In this document: positions 20,944 to 28,598 of the stretch, piece by piece
Layout: each line of letters opens with the position of its first letter
How positions within the stretch are numbered: the first letter of the stretch is position 1
Virus record (IMG/VR): IMGVR_UViG_3300007229_000004
Span: 1-29,421 of that record
Strand: one strand, 5' to 3'
Length of the DNA: 29,421 bases
Origin: a virus
Translations under genes and position numbers: made by a program
The notes under the pieces: generated by a model
The model's database searches: none
Told to the model about the DNA's origin: nothing
The model's input: the letters and a program-made list of their open reading frames with translations, nothing else

Positions 20944-22619
20944 TGGCAGACCGCAAACTCATACAATTACTGATAGACGAGGAGCAACAAAACTTCGCGG
21001 TTGAGGCGTTGAGTTTGGTTAAGTTCCCGGCAATCGAAAGCGACTTCATTTTCCTTGCAAAGGAGAATCGGTATCTCTCATTAGCTACCATCGACGAAGA
21101 GCAACGGACACTAATTGGCCCGGCACTGATTCCGGACAAGAACATCCCGCGCTTTGATGAGGAGACCCAAGAGGAGTACGACGTGTACTTCAGCGTGGAC
21201 ACAGTGAAGAGAGCATCCGAATTGTTCTTAGAGCAAAAGCGCACAAGCGAACACACGTTCGAACACTCCAGTAAAATCGACGATGTCCATGTAGTGGAGA
21301 GTTGGTTGGTGCAAGACCCCGATCAAGACAAGTCGAAGTCCTACGGCATGAGCGTTCCCAAAGGAACGTGGATGGTACGCGTAAAGGTGGACAACGATGA
21401 AGTTTGGGAGTCCGTCAAGAATGGCGAGGTACGGGGGTTCAGCATTGAGGGTTATTTCGTTGACCAAGTAGAGCAAATGAGCAGCAAGGTGAAAAAGACA
21501 AGCATGGCGCAAAGGCTGTATGAAGCCGTGATGGGTGTAGTCAAGGGGCGCAATTTTTACGCTGAGGTGAGCCTGACTACAGGCGCAACTATGGTCACTG
21601 AGGCTGACGCTATGGAATTGGGTGTCCAAGTCCAGGCTTTGGATGACGAGGGCAAGCCCGTTGACATGAAAGATGGTCAATACGAGACTGAGGCAGGAAT
21701 CTCCTTGCGCGTGGCATCCGGACAGCTTGTTGAGTTGGACGGCGAAGTTTTGACAGAGGAGGTTGTTGAAGAAGAAACGACATCCGCAGAAACCTTGCGA
21801 AGTGATATGCTTACTTTGTACTACAAGAAATTGCTCGAACAGCAAAGCAAAACGGCAATGAGTCAAGAAAGAACTTTGGGCGCAGAAAGCGATTTGGACA
21901 AGTGGTGGATTTTCATGGAGCCTTACAACTACGACTATCGTGGCCAGGGTTTCTACATCTATCCTTTCCAACACGGGTCTTACGACAAGTTCCAAACGGC
22001 TCTGACGGATATGTACGCTACGTTCCCGCCTGACGCAGAAGAGTGGGAAAACGTCGATGCGGACGGAATGTTTGAATTGACTACAGCGGGATACGGCATG
22101 ACCGAAGCTGCTTACAAGTTCTTAGAGGAGTTTGCCGAATGGTGTGACGACAACGGATTAGAGCTGTTCGAGACATATAAGGCTATCGGTCAAGCTATTA
22201 GTTCAGACGTTCTCAAGATAGGAATGTCGTATATCGAGGAGTCGTATCAGGGCCAATGGAAATCGCTAAAGGATTACGTCATCGACGTTGTATCTGACTC
22301 AGGCATCAGCGAGCAACAGGCGGAACGCTATTTCAGCTTTGATCGGTTTGGGCGCGATGTGCAAAGCGACCTGTCCAGCATGGAGTATGACAGAGTCATC
22401 GACGACGGAGGAACCGAGGAAGAGGCCGAGGCAGCAATGGACAAAATCGACCAAATGCGCAACGACGAGGTTGCAGAAATGTACATCTATGATATGCTTG
22501 GTGGTTTAGACCAACTGAGCAAGAACGATAAGGAAGCCTACTTGGATTGGGACAAGATGACTCGCGACTTCTCATATGAGTACAGCTTCGTAGACGGCAT
22601 GGTTTTTTGGAATCACTAA
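20943..22619 (+). CDS. XkdF-like prohead protease fused to an ArdA-like antirestriction domain
   Basis: 558 aa from ATG 20943. Residues ~25-178 look like an XkdF-type prohead protease, with candidate His at 104/107 (SEHTFEHSS) and Ser167 in VRGFSIEGYF. Residues ~203-270 are a beta-rich segment (MVTEADAMELGVQVQALDDE) seen after such proteases. Residues ~317-558 resemble ArdA: WWIFMEPYNYDYRGQGFYIY, FAEWCDDNGLELFETYKAIG, ESYQGQWKSLKDYVIDVV, RYFSFDRFGRD, then YLDWDKMTRD and FVDGMVFW. ArdA mimics B-form DNA and blocks type I restriction enzymes. The fusion would place it inside the prohead, possibly released by proteolysis and injected with DNA. ArdA is normally about 165-180 aa; here an acidic insert separates two YxxxxxxxRD motifs. 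Scaffold and capsid genes follow. Confidence 0.8.
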   Translation: MADRKLIQLLIDEEQQNFAVEALSLVKFPAIESDFIFLAKENRYLSLATIDEEQRTLIGPALIPDKNIPRFDEETQEEYDVYFSVDTVKRASELFLEQKRTSEHTFEHSSKIDDVHVVESWLVQDPDQDKSKSYGMSVPKGTWMVRVKVDNDEVWESVKNGEVRGFSIEGYFVDQVEQMSSKVKKTSMAQRLYEAVMGVVKGRNFYAEVSLTTGATMVTEADAMELGVQVQALDDEGKPVDMKDGQYETEAGISLRVASGQLVELDGEVLTEEVVEEETTSAETLRSDMLTLYYKKLLEQQSKTAMSQERTLGAESDLDKWWIFMEPYNYDYRGQGFYIYPFQHGSYDKFQTALTDMYATFPPDAEEWENVDADGMFELTTAGYGMTEAAYKFLEEFAEWCDDNGLELFETYKAIGQAISSDVLKIGMSYIEESYQGQWKSLKDYVIDVVSDSGISEQQAERYFSFDRFGRDVQSDLSSMEYDRVIDDGGTEEEAEAAMDKIDQMRNDEVAEMYIYDMLGGLDQLSKNDKEAYLDWDKMTRDFSYEYSFVDGMVFWNH

Positions 22620-22879
22620 TGGGTCTACTGAATCGCATCAGTGACATTTGGTTAGGCGGCCCTCAAGAAGAGGCGTTGCGCATGATTGACGACTTCCGGT
22701 TTGAATACGCATCGTATCTAAACCTGGACGATATGCACTATGTGTATGACCTCATCAACGACCGCCAATACGAAGAGGCGTTTTACGCCATTCAAGAATA
22801 CAGCGACGTTATCCATGAAGCGGATATGCGCTTAATCCTCCGGCTTTTGCAAGAGGCAAACATGGAATACAACATATAA
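22619..22879 (+). CDS. Small acidic helical protein, 86 aa
   Basis: ATG 22619 overlaps the protease stop (TAATG); the open frame's TTG at 22607 is rejected. The product is mostly helical (QEEALRMIDDFRFEYASYLN, then MHYVYDLINDRQYEEAFYAI and MRLILRLLQEANMEYN). It lies between protease and scaffold, where a minor capsid or scaffold accessory could sit. Not recognised. Confidence 0.7.
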   Translation: MGLLNRISDIWLGGPQEEALRMIDDFRFEYASYLNLDDMHYVYDLINDRQYEEAFYAIQEYSDVIHEADMRLILRLLQEANMEYNI

Positions 22880-22881
22880 TT

Positions 22882-23445
22882 ATGCGAAGAAAGTTTGAAG
22901 AAGAAGTGGTCGAAGAAACCACTACAGAAGAAACCACTGAGGAAGGAACCCCCGACGCTCATGGTCAGTTTGTAACACTCTTAGAGGACATGGGGTTGTC
23001 CGCTGAACAAGCAGAAGCAATCCACCAAATGGCAATGGATTTAGTAAATAACGCGCCCGCAGAAAGCGGAGCAGAAGGCGAACGCGTCGAGGCATCTCGT
23101 ATGCGTAAGCGCACATATAGCGGTCGCCCAGGCCGATCAAAGATGGGTCGGTCACGTCGTCGGGGCATGAGCCGTAACGAGCGTACACCACGCAATGAAT
23201 TTAGCCGTTCTCCACGTGGAGGTCGTCGTGAATTCAGCGATGTGGAGCGCATGGAACGGACCATCGCACGTCAGCGTCGCCAAATGTCAAAGATGCAGGA
23301 GCAACTTGACGCAATGGGCCAACGCCCTGGAGCAGAAAAATTGAACTCTGCCCCTAATGTAAACTTGACTTCTATCGACCCCGGCGTTCCCGCAGGTGGC
23401 AGCGTGAAGTCTCGTGTATTTGAAATGATGAAAAGTGTACTCTAA
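22882..23445 (+). CDS. Scaffold-like protein with Arg/Ser-rich core
   Basis: 187 aa. Residues 1-25 are Glu/Thr-rich. Residues ~28-55 (HGQFVTLLEDMGLSAEQAEA) are helical. Residues ~72-118 are strongly basic and Arg/Ser/Gly-rich (RKRTYSGRPGRSKMGRSRRR). Residues ~122-150 form a coiled coil (RTIARQRRQMSKMQEQLDAM), and the end GGSVKSRVFEMMKSV is typical of capsid scaffolds next to the MCP as I know them. The place between protease and MCP supports a scaffold. The basic core could also bind DNA or the acidic ArdA domain. Stop overlaps the MCP start. Confidence 0.7.
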   Translation: MRRKFEEEVVEETTTEETTEEGTPDAHGQFVTLLEDMGLSAEQAEAIHQMAMDLVNNAPAESGAEGERVEASRMRKRTYSGRPGRSKMGRSRRRGMSRNERTPRNEFSRSPRGGRREFSDVERMERTIARQRRQMSKMQEQLDAMGQRPGAEKLNSAPNVNLTSIDPGVPAGGSVKSRVFEMMKSVL

Positions 23446-24494
23446 TGAGTTATAGCAATCACACACTATCCCGCTCTAATAAGCGGAAGTTCGCCACCAC
23501 TAATCCGGTCGGTGTAGACTCACTTACCTACGCAGGAGAGTTGGCAGATTTTTACGTGACCCCTGCTTTGAAGGCGGCGGACACGCTTGCAAACAACTAC
23601 GTGACTCAGCTTGACGGATTGTCAAACAAGGCTGTCGTCACAGGTGCAACTGTTGCAGACGACGTTATTCAAGCCGCAAATTGCGACTTTACAGACGGCG
23701 ATAGCGTAACGGTAGACGAGCGAGTCCTGACCTTGAGCGACTTGATGGTCAATGAGGAGTTGTGCCGTGGCACAATCCTTCCTGCTTGGTGGTCTATCAA
23801 GGGATCACGTAACAGCGATTGGGCGACTCCAGAATTCCGCAATTTTGTTTTGGCTACTGTGGCCGCTAAAGTTGCTGATGGCGTAGAGACATCTATTTGG
23901 AATAGTAGCGCGGCCATGACAACCGGGTTCTTGTCTAACGATGGCGTCTTTAATAGAGCTGGTCTTGGTGCGGCAATTTTGGTTCCGGGAGCATCAGCAA
24001 CGGACTATATCGCAGCAGGTAAAGCAACGGGTGTTGCCATTGCCGCAATTACTGCCAATAACTGCATCGCTGGATTCGGGTCGGTTCACAGCAAAGCGGC
24101 TGAGACTGCACCGGGCATCTTGAGCAAGGCAGATTTGGCGTTCTATGTTGGACCGAAGACTTTTGCCCTGTATCAACAGGCTTTGGCTACAGCAGGTGGA
24201 GCAGGTTATGTCCAACAAGTGACCAACCAAAACCTTGGTGAGTTGAACTACCTCGGTGTCCCTGTACGTCGGTGTCCCGGTATTCCTGGCGATGCCATCG
24301 TGTTGACCTACGCGTCAAACCTGTTTGTCGGAAGCAACTTGCGGACTGACTACACACAAGTGCAGTACATCCCCGCATACCAATACGACGGATCAGACAA
24401 CGTGAAAGTCACGATGCGCTTTGGCTTGGGTTGCCAAGTGGGTACACCTGACGACGTCATCGTAGGTAGTACTACCGCAATCCTTCCCGCTTAA
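23445..24494 (+). CDS. Major capsid protein (HK97-fold inferred)
   Basis: 349 aa, with ATG overlapping the scaffold stop (TAATG). It follows the protease and scaffold, the usual order. The N-terminus (SYSNHTLSRSNKRKFATTNP) is polar, then helices and strands such as LTLSDLMVNEELCRGTILPA and EFRNFVLATVAAKVADGVET. Repeated hydrophobic beta segments lead to VTMRFGLGCQVGTPDDVIVG. Size fits phage capsid proteins of this type. The HK97 fold is assumed from context, not from a motif. Confidence 0.85.
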   Translation: MSYSNHTLSRSNKRKFATTNPVGVDSLTYAGELADFYVTPALKAADTLANNYVTQLDGLSNKAVVTGATVADDVIQAANCDFTDGDSVTVDERVLTLSDLMVNEELCRGTILPAWWSIKGSRNSDWATPEFRNFVLATVAAKVADGVETSIWNSSAAMTTGFLSNDGVFNRAGLGAAILVPGASATDYIAAGKATGVAIAAITANNCIAGFGSVHSKAAETAPGILSKADLAFYVGPKTFALYQQALATAGGAGYVQQVTNQNLGELNYLGVPVRRCPGIPGDAIVLTYASNLFVGSNLRTDYTQVQYIPAYQYDGSDNVKVTMRFGLGCQVGTPDDVIVGSTTAILPA

Positions 24495-24504
24495 TTTTTG
24501 GCTG

Positions 24505-25026
24505 ATGTCTTGTACTATTTCAAGCGGGTATACTATCCCATGCCTAAATGGTATCGGTGGCATCAAAGCCATCTATATCAGCGCGGCAGACGCTGTCGAT
24601 ATGCCGTCTTTGGCTGACTTCACTGTAGCCACTAATTTGGTTACTACAATCACGGCTATGTCGGCATACAAATTCGAGTTGAAGCGGGAACTCTCCAATA
24701 TGGAGGTGACCACTACGCGCGACGGAAACAACGGCACGTCCTATGACGAGCAGTCTTTGACTTGCGTGTTTTTGAAGCCAGACGAGAACGACCACGCCTT
24801 GCTTGTGTCTTTGGCACAGCGCAGAAACAACATCTTCGTTGAAGACAACGATGGTGAGGTTTACTTGATTGGGGCGACTCAAGGAATGGACGTAACGACA
24901 GGTGCAATGGCGACAGGTACTTCCTATGGAGACCAAAAAGGCATGACCATGTCTTTCTCCGGTCGGGAGCCACAGACGTACTATTGCAACGCGATTGCTA
25001 ATATTACCAATTTGACTATCTCCTGA
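24505..25026 (+). CDS. Putative major tail protein or capsid-associated protein
   Basis: 173 aa. The opening CTISSGYTIPCLNGIGGIKA with two cysteines and GGIKAIYIS is a pattern I associate with structural proteins following the MCP in Bacteroidota phages. The body is beta-rich (YKFELKRELSNMEVTTTRDG, LTCVFLKPDENDHALLVSLA), as in tail tube proteins. A terminator follows its stop, so the transcript may end here at high level, as suits a major structural protein. Tail tube versus head decoration cannot be decided. Confidence 0.65.
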   Translation: MSCTISSGYTIPCLNGIGGIKAIYISAADAVDMPSLADFTVATNLVTTITAMSAYKFELKRELSNMEVTTTRDGNNGTSYDEQSLTCVFLKPDENDHALLVSLAQRRNNIFVEDNDGEVYLIGATQGMDVTTGAMATGTSYGDQKGMTMSFSGREPQTYYCNAIANITNLTIS

Positions 25027-25057
25027 TAGCAATTTCGTTCATATCGTATATACAAGG

Positions 25058-25091
25058 AAAGGGGGGCATTGGCTCCCCTTTTCTATTTTCA
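25058..25091 (+). terminator. Strong Rho-independent terminator within the structural region
   Basis: AAAGGGGGGC (25058-25067) pairs with GCTCCCCTTT (25072-25081), ten pairs with one G-U, around a 4-base loop, followed by a T-rich run. It lies after the 173-aa structural gene and only 14 nt before the next ATG. It may let part of the transcripts stop after the capsid and tail genes. Confidence 0.85.
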
Positions 25092-25095
25092 CTCT

Positions 25096-25458
25096 ATGCT
25101 TCAGTTGAATTCCTCAGCGTCACCTTCCGAGGTCATGTATGTGCATTTCCCGGCAAACGTGACACTTAATGATTTGAATCTATATCCTATGCGTTTAGTC
25201 AATGTGGCTACAGGCGTTGCGACTGGGACAACGGACTACATCGCGGGCGTGACGAATCGTCGCACGACTGAAGTGCGGTTCGCCACGTATCAGTTAGATT
25301 TGGGGATGTACACGGCTCAGTTTAGTGACGACCGGGGGAATGTAATTTATAGTTGCCTGTGCTACGCAAGTCCAGGAGGTAACACAGCGATTCCGCAAAC
25401 CACCTACGAGTTAGCCGATCAAGTCTCAGAGAGCATCTACATCTATTACGATGAGTAA
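25096..25458 (+). CDS. Small structural protein, 120 aa
   Basis: ATG 25096 is chosen because the upstream open extension (from TTG 25069) would encode the terminator stem. The product is beta-rich (EVMYVHFPANVTLNDLNLYP, later TTEVRFATYQLDLGMYTAQF), with no membrane segment, and the C-terminus SESIYIYYDE overlaps the portal start by 8 nt. It is likely a minor virion protein. No family assigned. Confidence 0.65.
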   Translation: MLQLNSSASPSEVMYVHFPANVTLNDLNLYPMRLVNVATGVATGTTDYIAGVTNRRTTEVRFATYQLDLGMYTAQFSDDRGNVIYSCLCYASPGGNTAIPQTTYELADQVSESIYIYYDE

Positions 25459-27232
25459 ATTCAACTTCAATATGTTTGACTACGCAAACCCGGTCACCCC
25501 GGAGTTTGTGGAAGTCACTGACCCTTCTCATCCTTGGGTCAAATTAGGCGCAGACAACGCGTATCCGCATTACTTAGAAAACCTCTACACAGGCAGCAGT
25601 ATCCACTCTGCTATCGTTAAGGGTGTAGCGGAGATGATTTACGGGCATGGGCTTACAAGCCCAAACAAAGACGAACACGTCGAGCAGTACCTGCAAGTCA
25701 AAGCAATGTTTGCCGATGACAATTGTCTCAAGAGAGTATGCTTTGATTTCAAGCTGTACGGGCAAGCGTACTTAAATGTCATCTACAGCGAGGACCGCAC
25801 ACGGATTAGTGCTGTACACCACATTCCGGCGGCCAATATCCGAAGTGGTCAGTGTGACGACGAAGGCAACGTAACGACCTTCTATCACAGCACCAATTGG
25901 TTGGAAGTAACCCAGGGTCGTCAAGAGCCGAATCCTATTCCGGCGTTTAGTACAACCGACCGCGTCGCCGCATCTCAGTGTCTGCACCTTATGCAGTACA
26001 GCCCAATCAGCTATTACTATGGCGTGTGCGATTACATTGGATCACAGCGATACATAGATTTAGACCGGGAGATTTCGGAGTTTCACCTGAGCAACATCCG
26101 CTCCGGCTTGTTCCCATCGATGGTAATTTCCTTCAATAACGGCGTTCCCAGTCAGGAGGAGCGGGCGGATATGGAGAGACTTCTGTACGATAAGTTTGGA
26201 GGCGCAACCAATGCCGGAAAGTTCCTGATGACGTTTAACGACTCACAGGAAAACGCACCTACTATTGAGGCGTTCCAACCTACTGACCCTCAAAAGACAT
26301 ACGAATTTATGTCTAAGGAAGTGGTCGCTAAAATCTTGTCCGGACACCGAGTCACTTCCCCTTTGCTGTTTGGAGTTCGTGATGAGGGAGGTGGGTTTGG
26401 TAGCAACGCGGACGAAATGCGTGACGCATACGACCTCTTTAGTCGAACCGTGGTGCAGCCTATGCAAGAGAAAATCCTGGAGGGGTTGCAACGCTTGTTT
26501 AGCGTCAACAACGTCATCCTGCCTATCGAATTTGAGCGGTTAGTACCCGCTTCATTTGTAGAGCAGAAGGAGGAGCCAAAACAGGATATACCACACACGT
26601 TTAGTGCGGAGCCAAAAAAAATTAGTCAAGGTCAGGGTGACGTATGGTTGAACCACTTAAAGTTTAAGGCCAGTTTGCCCGACGAGAAGTGGGTGGAAAT
26701 TGCACGTGAACCTGTTACGGATCACAACGTGGATGCCAGGATTCATGAGCGTCAACACTTCTACAACTTGCGCGACTACGAGAACTTTAAGGAGCCAAGT
26801 GAATGGGGAGACGTGACCGGACCAAAGGGTACGCAGTTTGCTTTGCGATATGCCTACGAGCAGACGGACAGCACTCCGCGCAAGCATGGCAGCCGGGAGT
26901 TTTGTGAGGAGATGATGAAGCTATCCGATTCAGGCGCGTTGTATCGTTACGAGGACATCAACGATATGTCTGACGACGGAGTCAATTCGCAGTTTGCGGC
27001 GAGTGGCGAATCATCTTACAGCATCTTTGAATTCAAAGGGGGTGTCTATTGCCGACATGGATTTGTACGGGCAATTTTTGCCAGTCAAGCAGACACGACA
27101 TTGTCCCGTGAAGAACTGAAAGAAGAATGGGATGAGGTGATGCGTCGAGTAGGCGCAAACCCGTATGTGCCAGGAGTAGGTATTGAGCGAGAGGCTCCAA
27201 ACCAAATGCCAAATAGAGCGAGTCTAAAATGA
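25451..27232 (+). CDS. Portal protein with extra C-terminal domain
   Basis: 593 aa. Residues 1-~370 are the portal core: FNMFDYANPVTPEFVE, LGADNAYPHYLENLYTGSSI, KGVAEMIYGHGL, and the helical stem near LSGHRVTSPLLFGVRDEGGG. The portal is the dodecameric ring at one capsid vertex through which terminase pumps DNA. Residues ~395-593 form a second domain: GSREFCEEMMKLSDSGALYR, DDGVNSQFAASGESSYSIFE, KGGVYCRHGFVRAIF. I know this pattern from head proteins of Bacteroidota and crAss-like phages, with conserved Cys and His that may bind metal. At the domain junction an A8 run (26614-26621) is a potential slippery site. The start overlaps the previous gene. Confidence 0.85.
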   Translation: MSKFNFNMFDYANPVTPEFVEVTDPSHPWVKLGADNAYPHYLENLYTGSSIHSAIVKGVAEMIYGHGLTSPNKDEHVEQYLQVKAMFADDNCLKRVCFDFKLYGQAYLNVIYSEDRTRISAVHHIPAANIRSGQCDDEGNVTTFYHSTNWLEVTQGRQEPNPIPAFSTTDRVAASQCLHLMQYSPISYYYGVCDYIGSQRYIDLDREISEFHLSNIRSGLFPSMVISFNNGVPSQEERADMERLLYDKFGGATNAGKFLMTFNDSQENAPTIEAFQPTDPQKTYEFMSKEVVAKILSGHRVTSPLLFGVRDEGGGFGSNADEMRDAYDLFSRTVVQPMQEKILEGLQRLFSVNNVILPIEFERLVPASFVEQKEEPKQDIPHTFSAEPKKISQGQGDVWLNHLKFKASLPDEKWVEIAREPVTDHNVDARIHERQHFYNLRDYENFKEPSEWGDVTGPKGTQFALRYAYEQTDSTPRKHGSREFCEEMMKLSDSGALYRYEDINDMSDDGVNSQFAASGESSYSIFEFKGGVYCRHGFVRAIFASQADTTLSREELKEEWDEVMRRVGANPYVPGVGIEREAPNQMPNRASLK

Positions 27233-27801
27233 GCGAATTAGTTTTCTTTGTCAGCCCAGGAAGGGTAAAGCGTGATACAGCACTACAATCCACTGTAGAC
27301 GAAAGTGTCATCCGACCATTCATACAGATTGCCCAAGACCGCCACATTTGGCCCGCACTTGGAACTAAGCTGTATGAGCATCTCAAAACTGAAATCAAAT
27401 TAAATCGTCTTAGCGGCGACTATGAGACCTTGGTGAACACGTACATCATGCCAGCTTTGTCGCAGTTTGTATTTACAGAGTTGGCTTACGTCGTTCGCCT
27501 TAGATTCAGCAACAACTCAATAACCATAGCCAATAGCGAGGTGGGTTCAAGCGCGTCAATTGCTGACGTGAGATTGGTTAAGGAGCAAGCTGAGTCTATT
27601 GCCATGTTCTATCGTGAGCGCATGATTAACTACCTATGCGACAACACCGAACTTTTTCCGCAATACACTCAGAACACGGGGTCAGACCTATCACCTTCAA
27701 CACGCAATTACTTCCAAGGATTGAACGTGTACCCACGTTCGCCTAAAAGCAATCAAGCCATTGCCTACCTACAGGCAATTGGGGTCAAAACCAACAACTG
27801 A
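27229..27801 (+). CDS. Head-tail connector protein (DUF6712-like)
   Basis: 190 aa, with ATG overlapping the portal stop. The pattern ESVIRPFIQIAQDRHIWPAL, GTKLYEHL, NTYIMPALSQFVFTELAYVV and EQAESIAMFYRERMINYLCD matches what I remember of DUF6712, an adaptor family near portal genes in Bacteroidota phages. The protein is largely helical, as connectors are. It would bind beneath the portal and link it to the neck proteins. The start and stop overlap both neighbours. Confidence 0.75.
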   Translation: MSELVFFVSPGRVKRDTALQSTVDESVIRPFIQIAQDRHIWPALGTKLYEHLKTEIKLNRLSGDYETLVNTYIMPALSQFVFTELAYVVRLRFSNNSITIANSEVGSSASIADVRLVKEQAESIAMFYRERMINYLCDNTELFPQYTQNTGSDLSPSTRNYFQGLNVYPRSPKSNQAIAYLQAIGVKTNN

Positions 27802-28598
27802 TGGCAACCAGTAAACTCACTGATCGCACAGAACTTACGACTACTCCTGCGTCTGACGACGTATTGCACATTGTCGATGTAAACGACACGACAGGTAGCC
27901 CGGCGGGTACGAGTAAAAAAATCAAGTACAGCAATTTAGTATCTGCGTCTTCCGGTGTCACATCGGTCACAGGTACAGCACCCATTGCATCCACAGGAGG
28001 CACTACACCCGCAATCAGCATTGCAGCCGCAACGACATCAGCGGCAGGTTCTATGTCATCTGCGGACAAGACCAAGTTGGACGGAATTGCGGCAGGGGCT
28101 GAGGTAAACGTGCAAGCAGATTGGGACGAAACTGATTCGGCGGATGACTCGTTTATCGCAAACAAGCCGAACACCAACGAATTGGATGGTCAAATTTTGG
28201 AGTACATCACGCGATCAACCGCGTATGCCAATGGCACTATTGAGGGTGAGGTGCTTAAATACGGCGGTGGCACTTTAGTTGAAACCAAGGCTTATGTGTA
28301 CGCATCCTCTGCGTGGGTTGCTGTAGACGCAGACACGGAAAACAAGACCAAAGGCTTGTTTGGCATTGCCTTGGGAACCAGTGGATTTGCTAACGGCCTT
28401 CTCATTCGAGGCGTGATGAAGCACACATCCTTTTCGACTTTTGCCATTGGCGACATTTTGTACATCAGCACAACGGAGGGCTTGGTCACAAACGTCGCAC
28501 CGAGTGCCACAGGAGACTTTGTGCGTGTCGTTGGTTACGCTTTGGGTAATAGTTACATCATGGTGGACGCATCCGCTACCTACATTGAATTGGCCTAA
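27801..28598 (+). CDS. Tail fibre-like virion protein, 265 aa
   Basis: The N-terminus (SKLTDRTELTTTPASDDVLH) leads into VTSVTGTAPIASTGGTTPAI and MSSADKTKLDGIAAGAEVNV, a repeat type very common in phage tail fibres. The C-terminal half is beta-rich (VKHTS-like strands, FAIGDILYISTTEGLV) and ends VVGYALGNSYIMVDASATYI. It most likely forms part of a trimeric fibre or a tail appendage that touches the host surface. It overlaps the next gene by 1 nt. Confidence 0.75.
   Translation: MATSKLTDRTELTTTPASDDVLHIVDVNDTTGSPAGTSKKIKYSNLVSASSGVTSVTGTAPIASTGGTTPAISIAAATTSAAGSMSSADKTKLDGIAAGAEVNVQADWDETDSADDSFIANKPNTNELDGQILEYITRSTAYANGTIEGEVLKYGGGTLVETKAYVYASSAWVAVDADTENKTKGLFGIALGTSGFANGLLIRGVMKHTSFSTFAIGDILYISTTEGLVTNVAPSATGDFVRVVGYALGNSYIMVDASATYIELA

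Noticed and set aside
21228-21995. Long minus-strand open frame (255 aa) opposite the protease gene
   Set aside because: It lies fully antisense to a well-supported gene, has no recognisable domain and reads as low-complexity antisense composition; no promoter seen.
24544-25032. Minus-strand open frame of 162 aa opposite the 173-aa structural gene
   Set aside because: Fully antisense to a coherent plus-strand gene; no domain or start signal.
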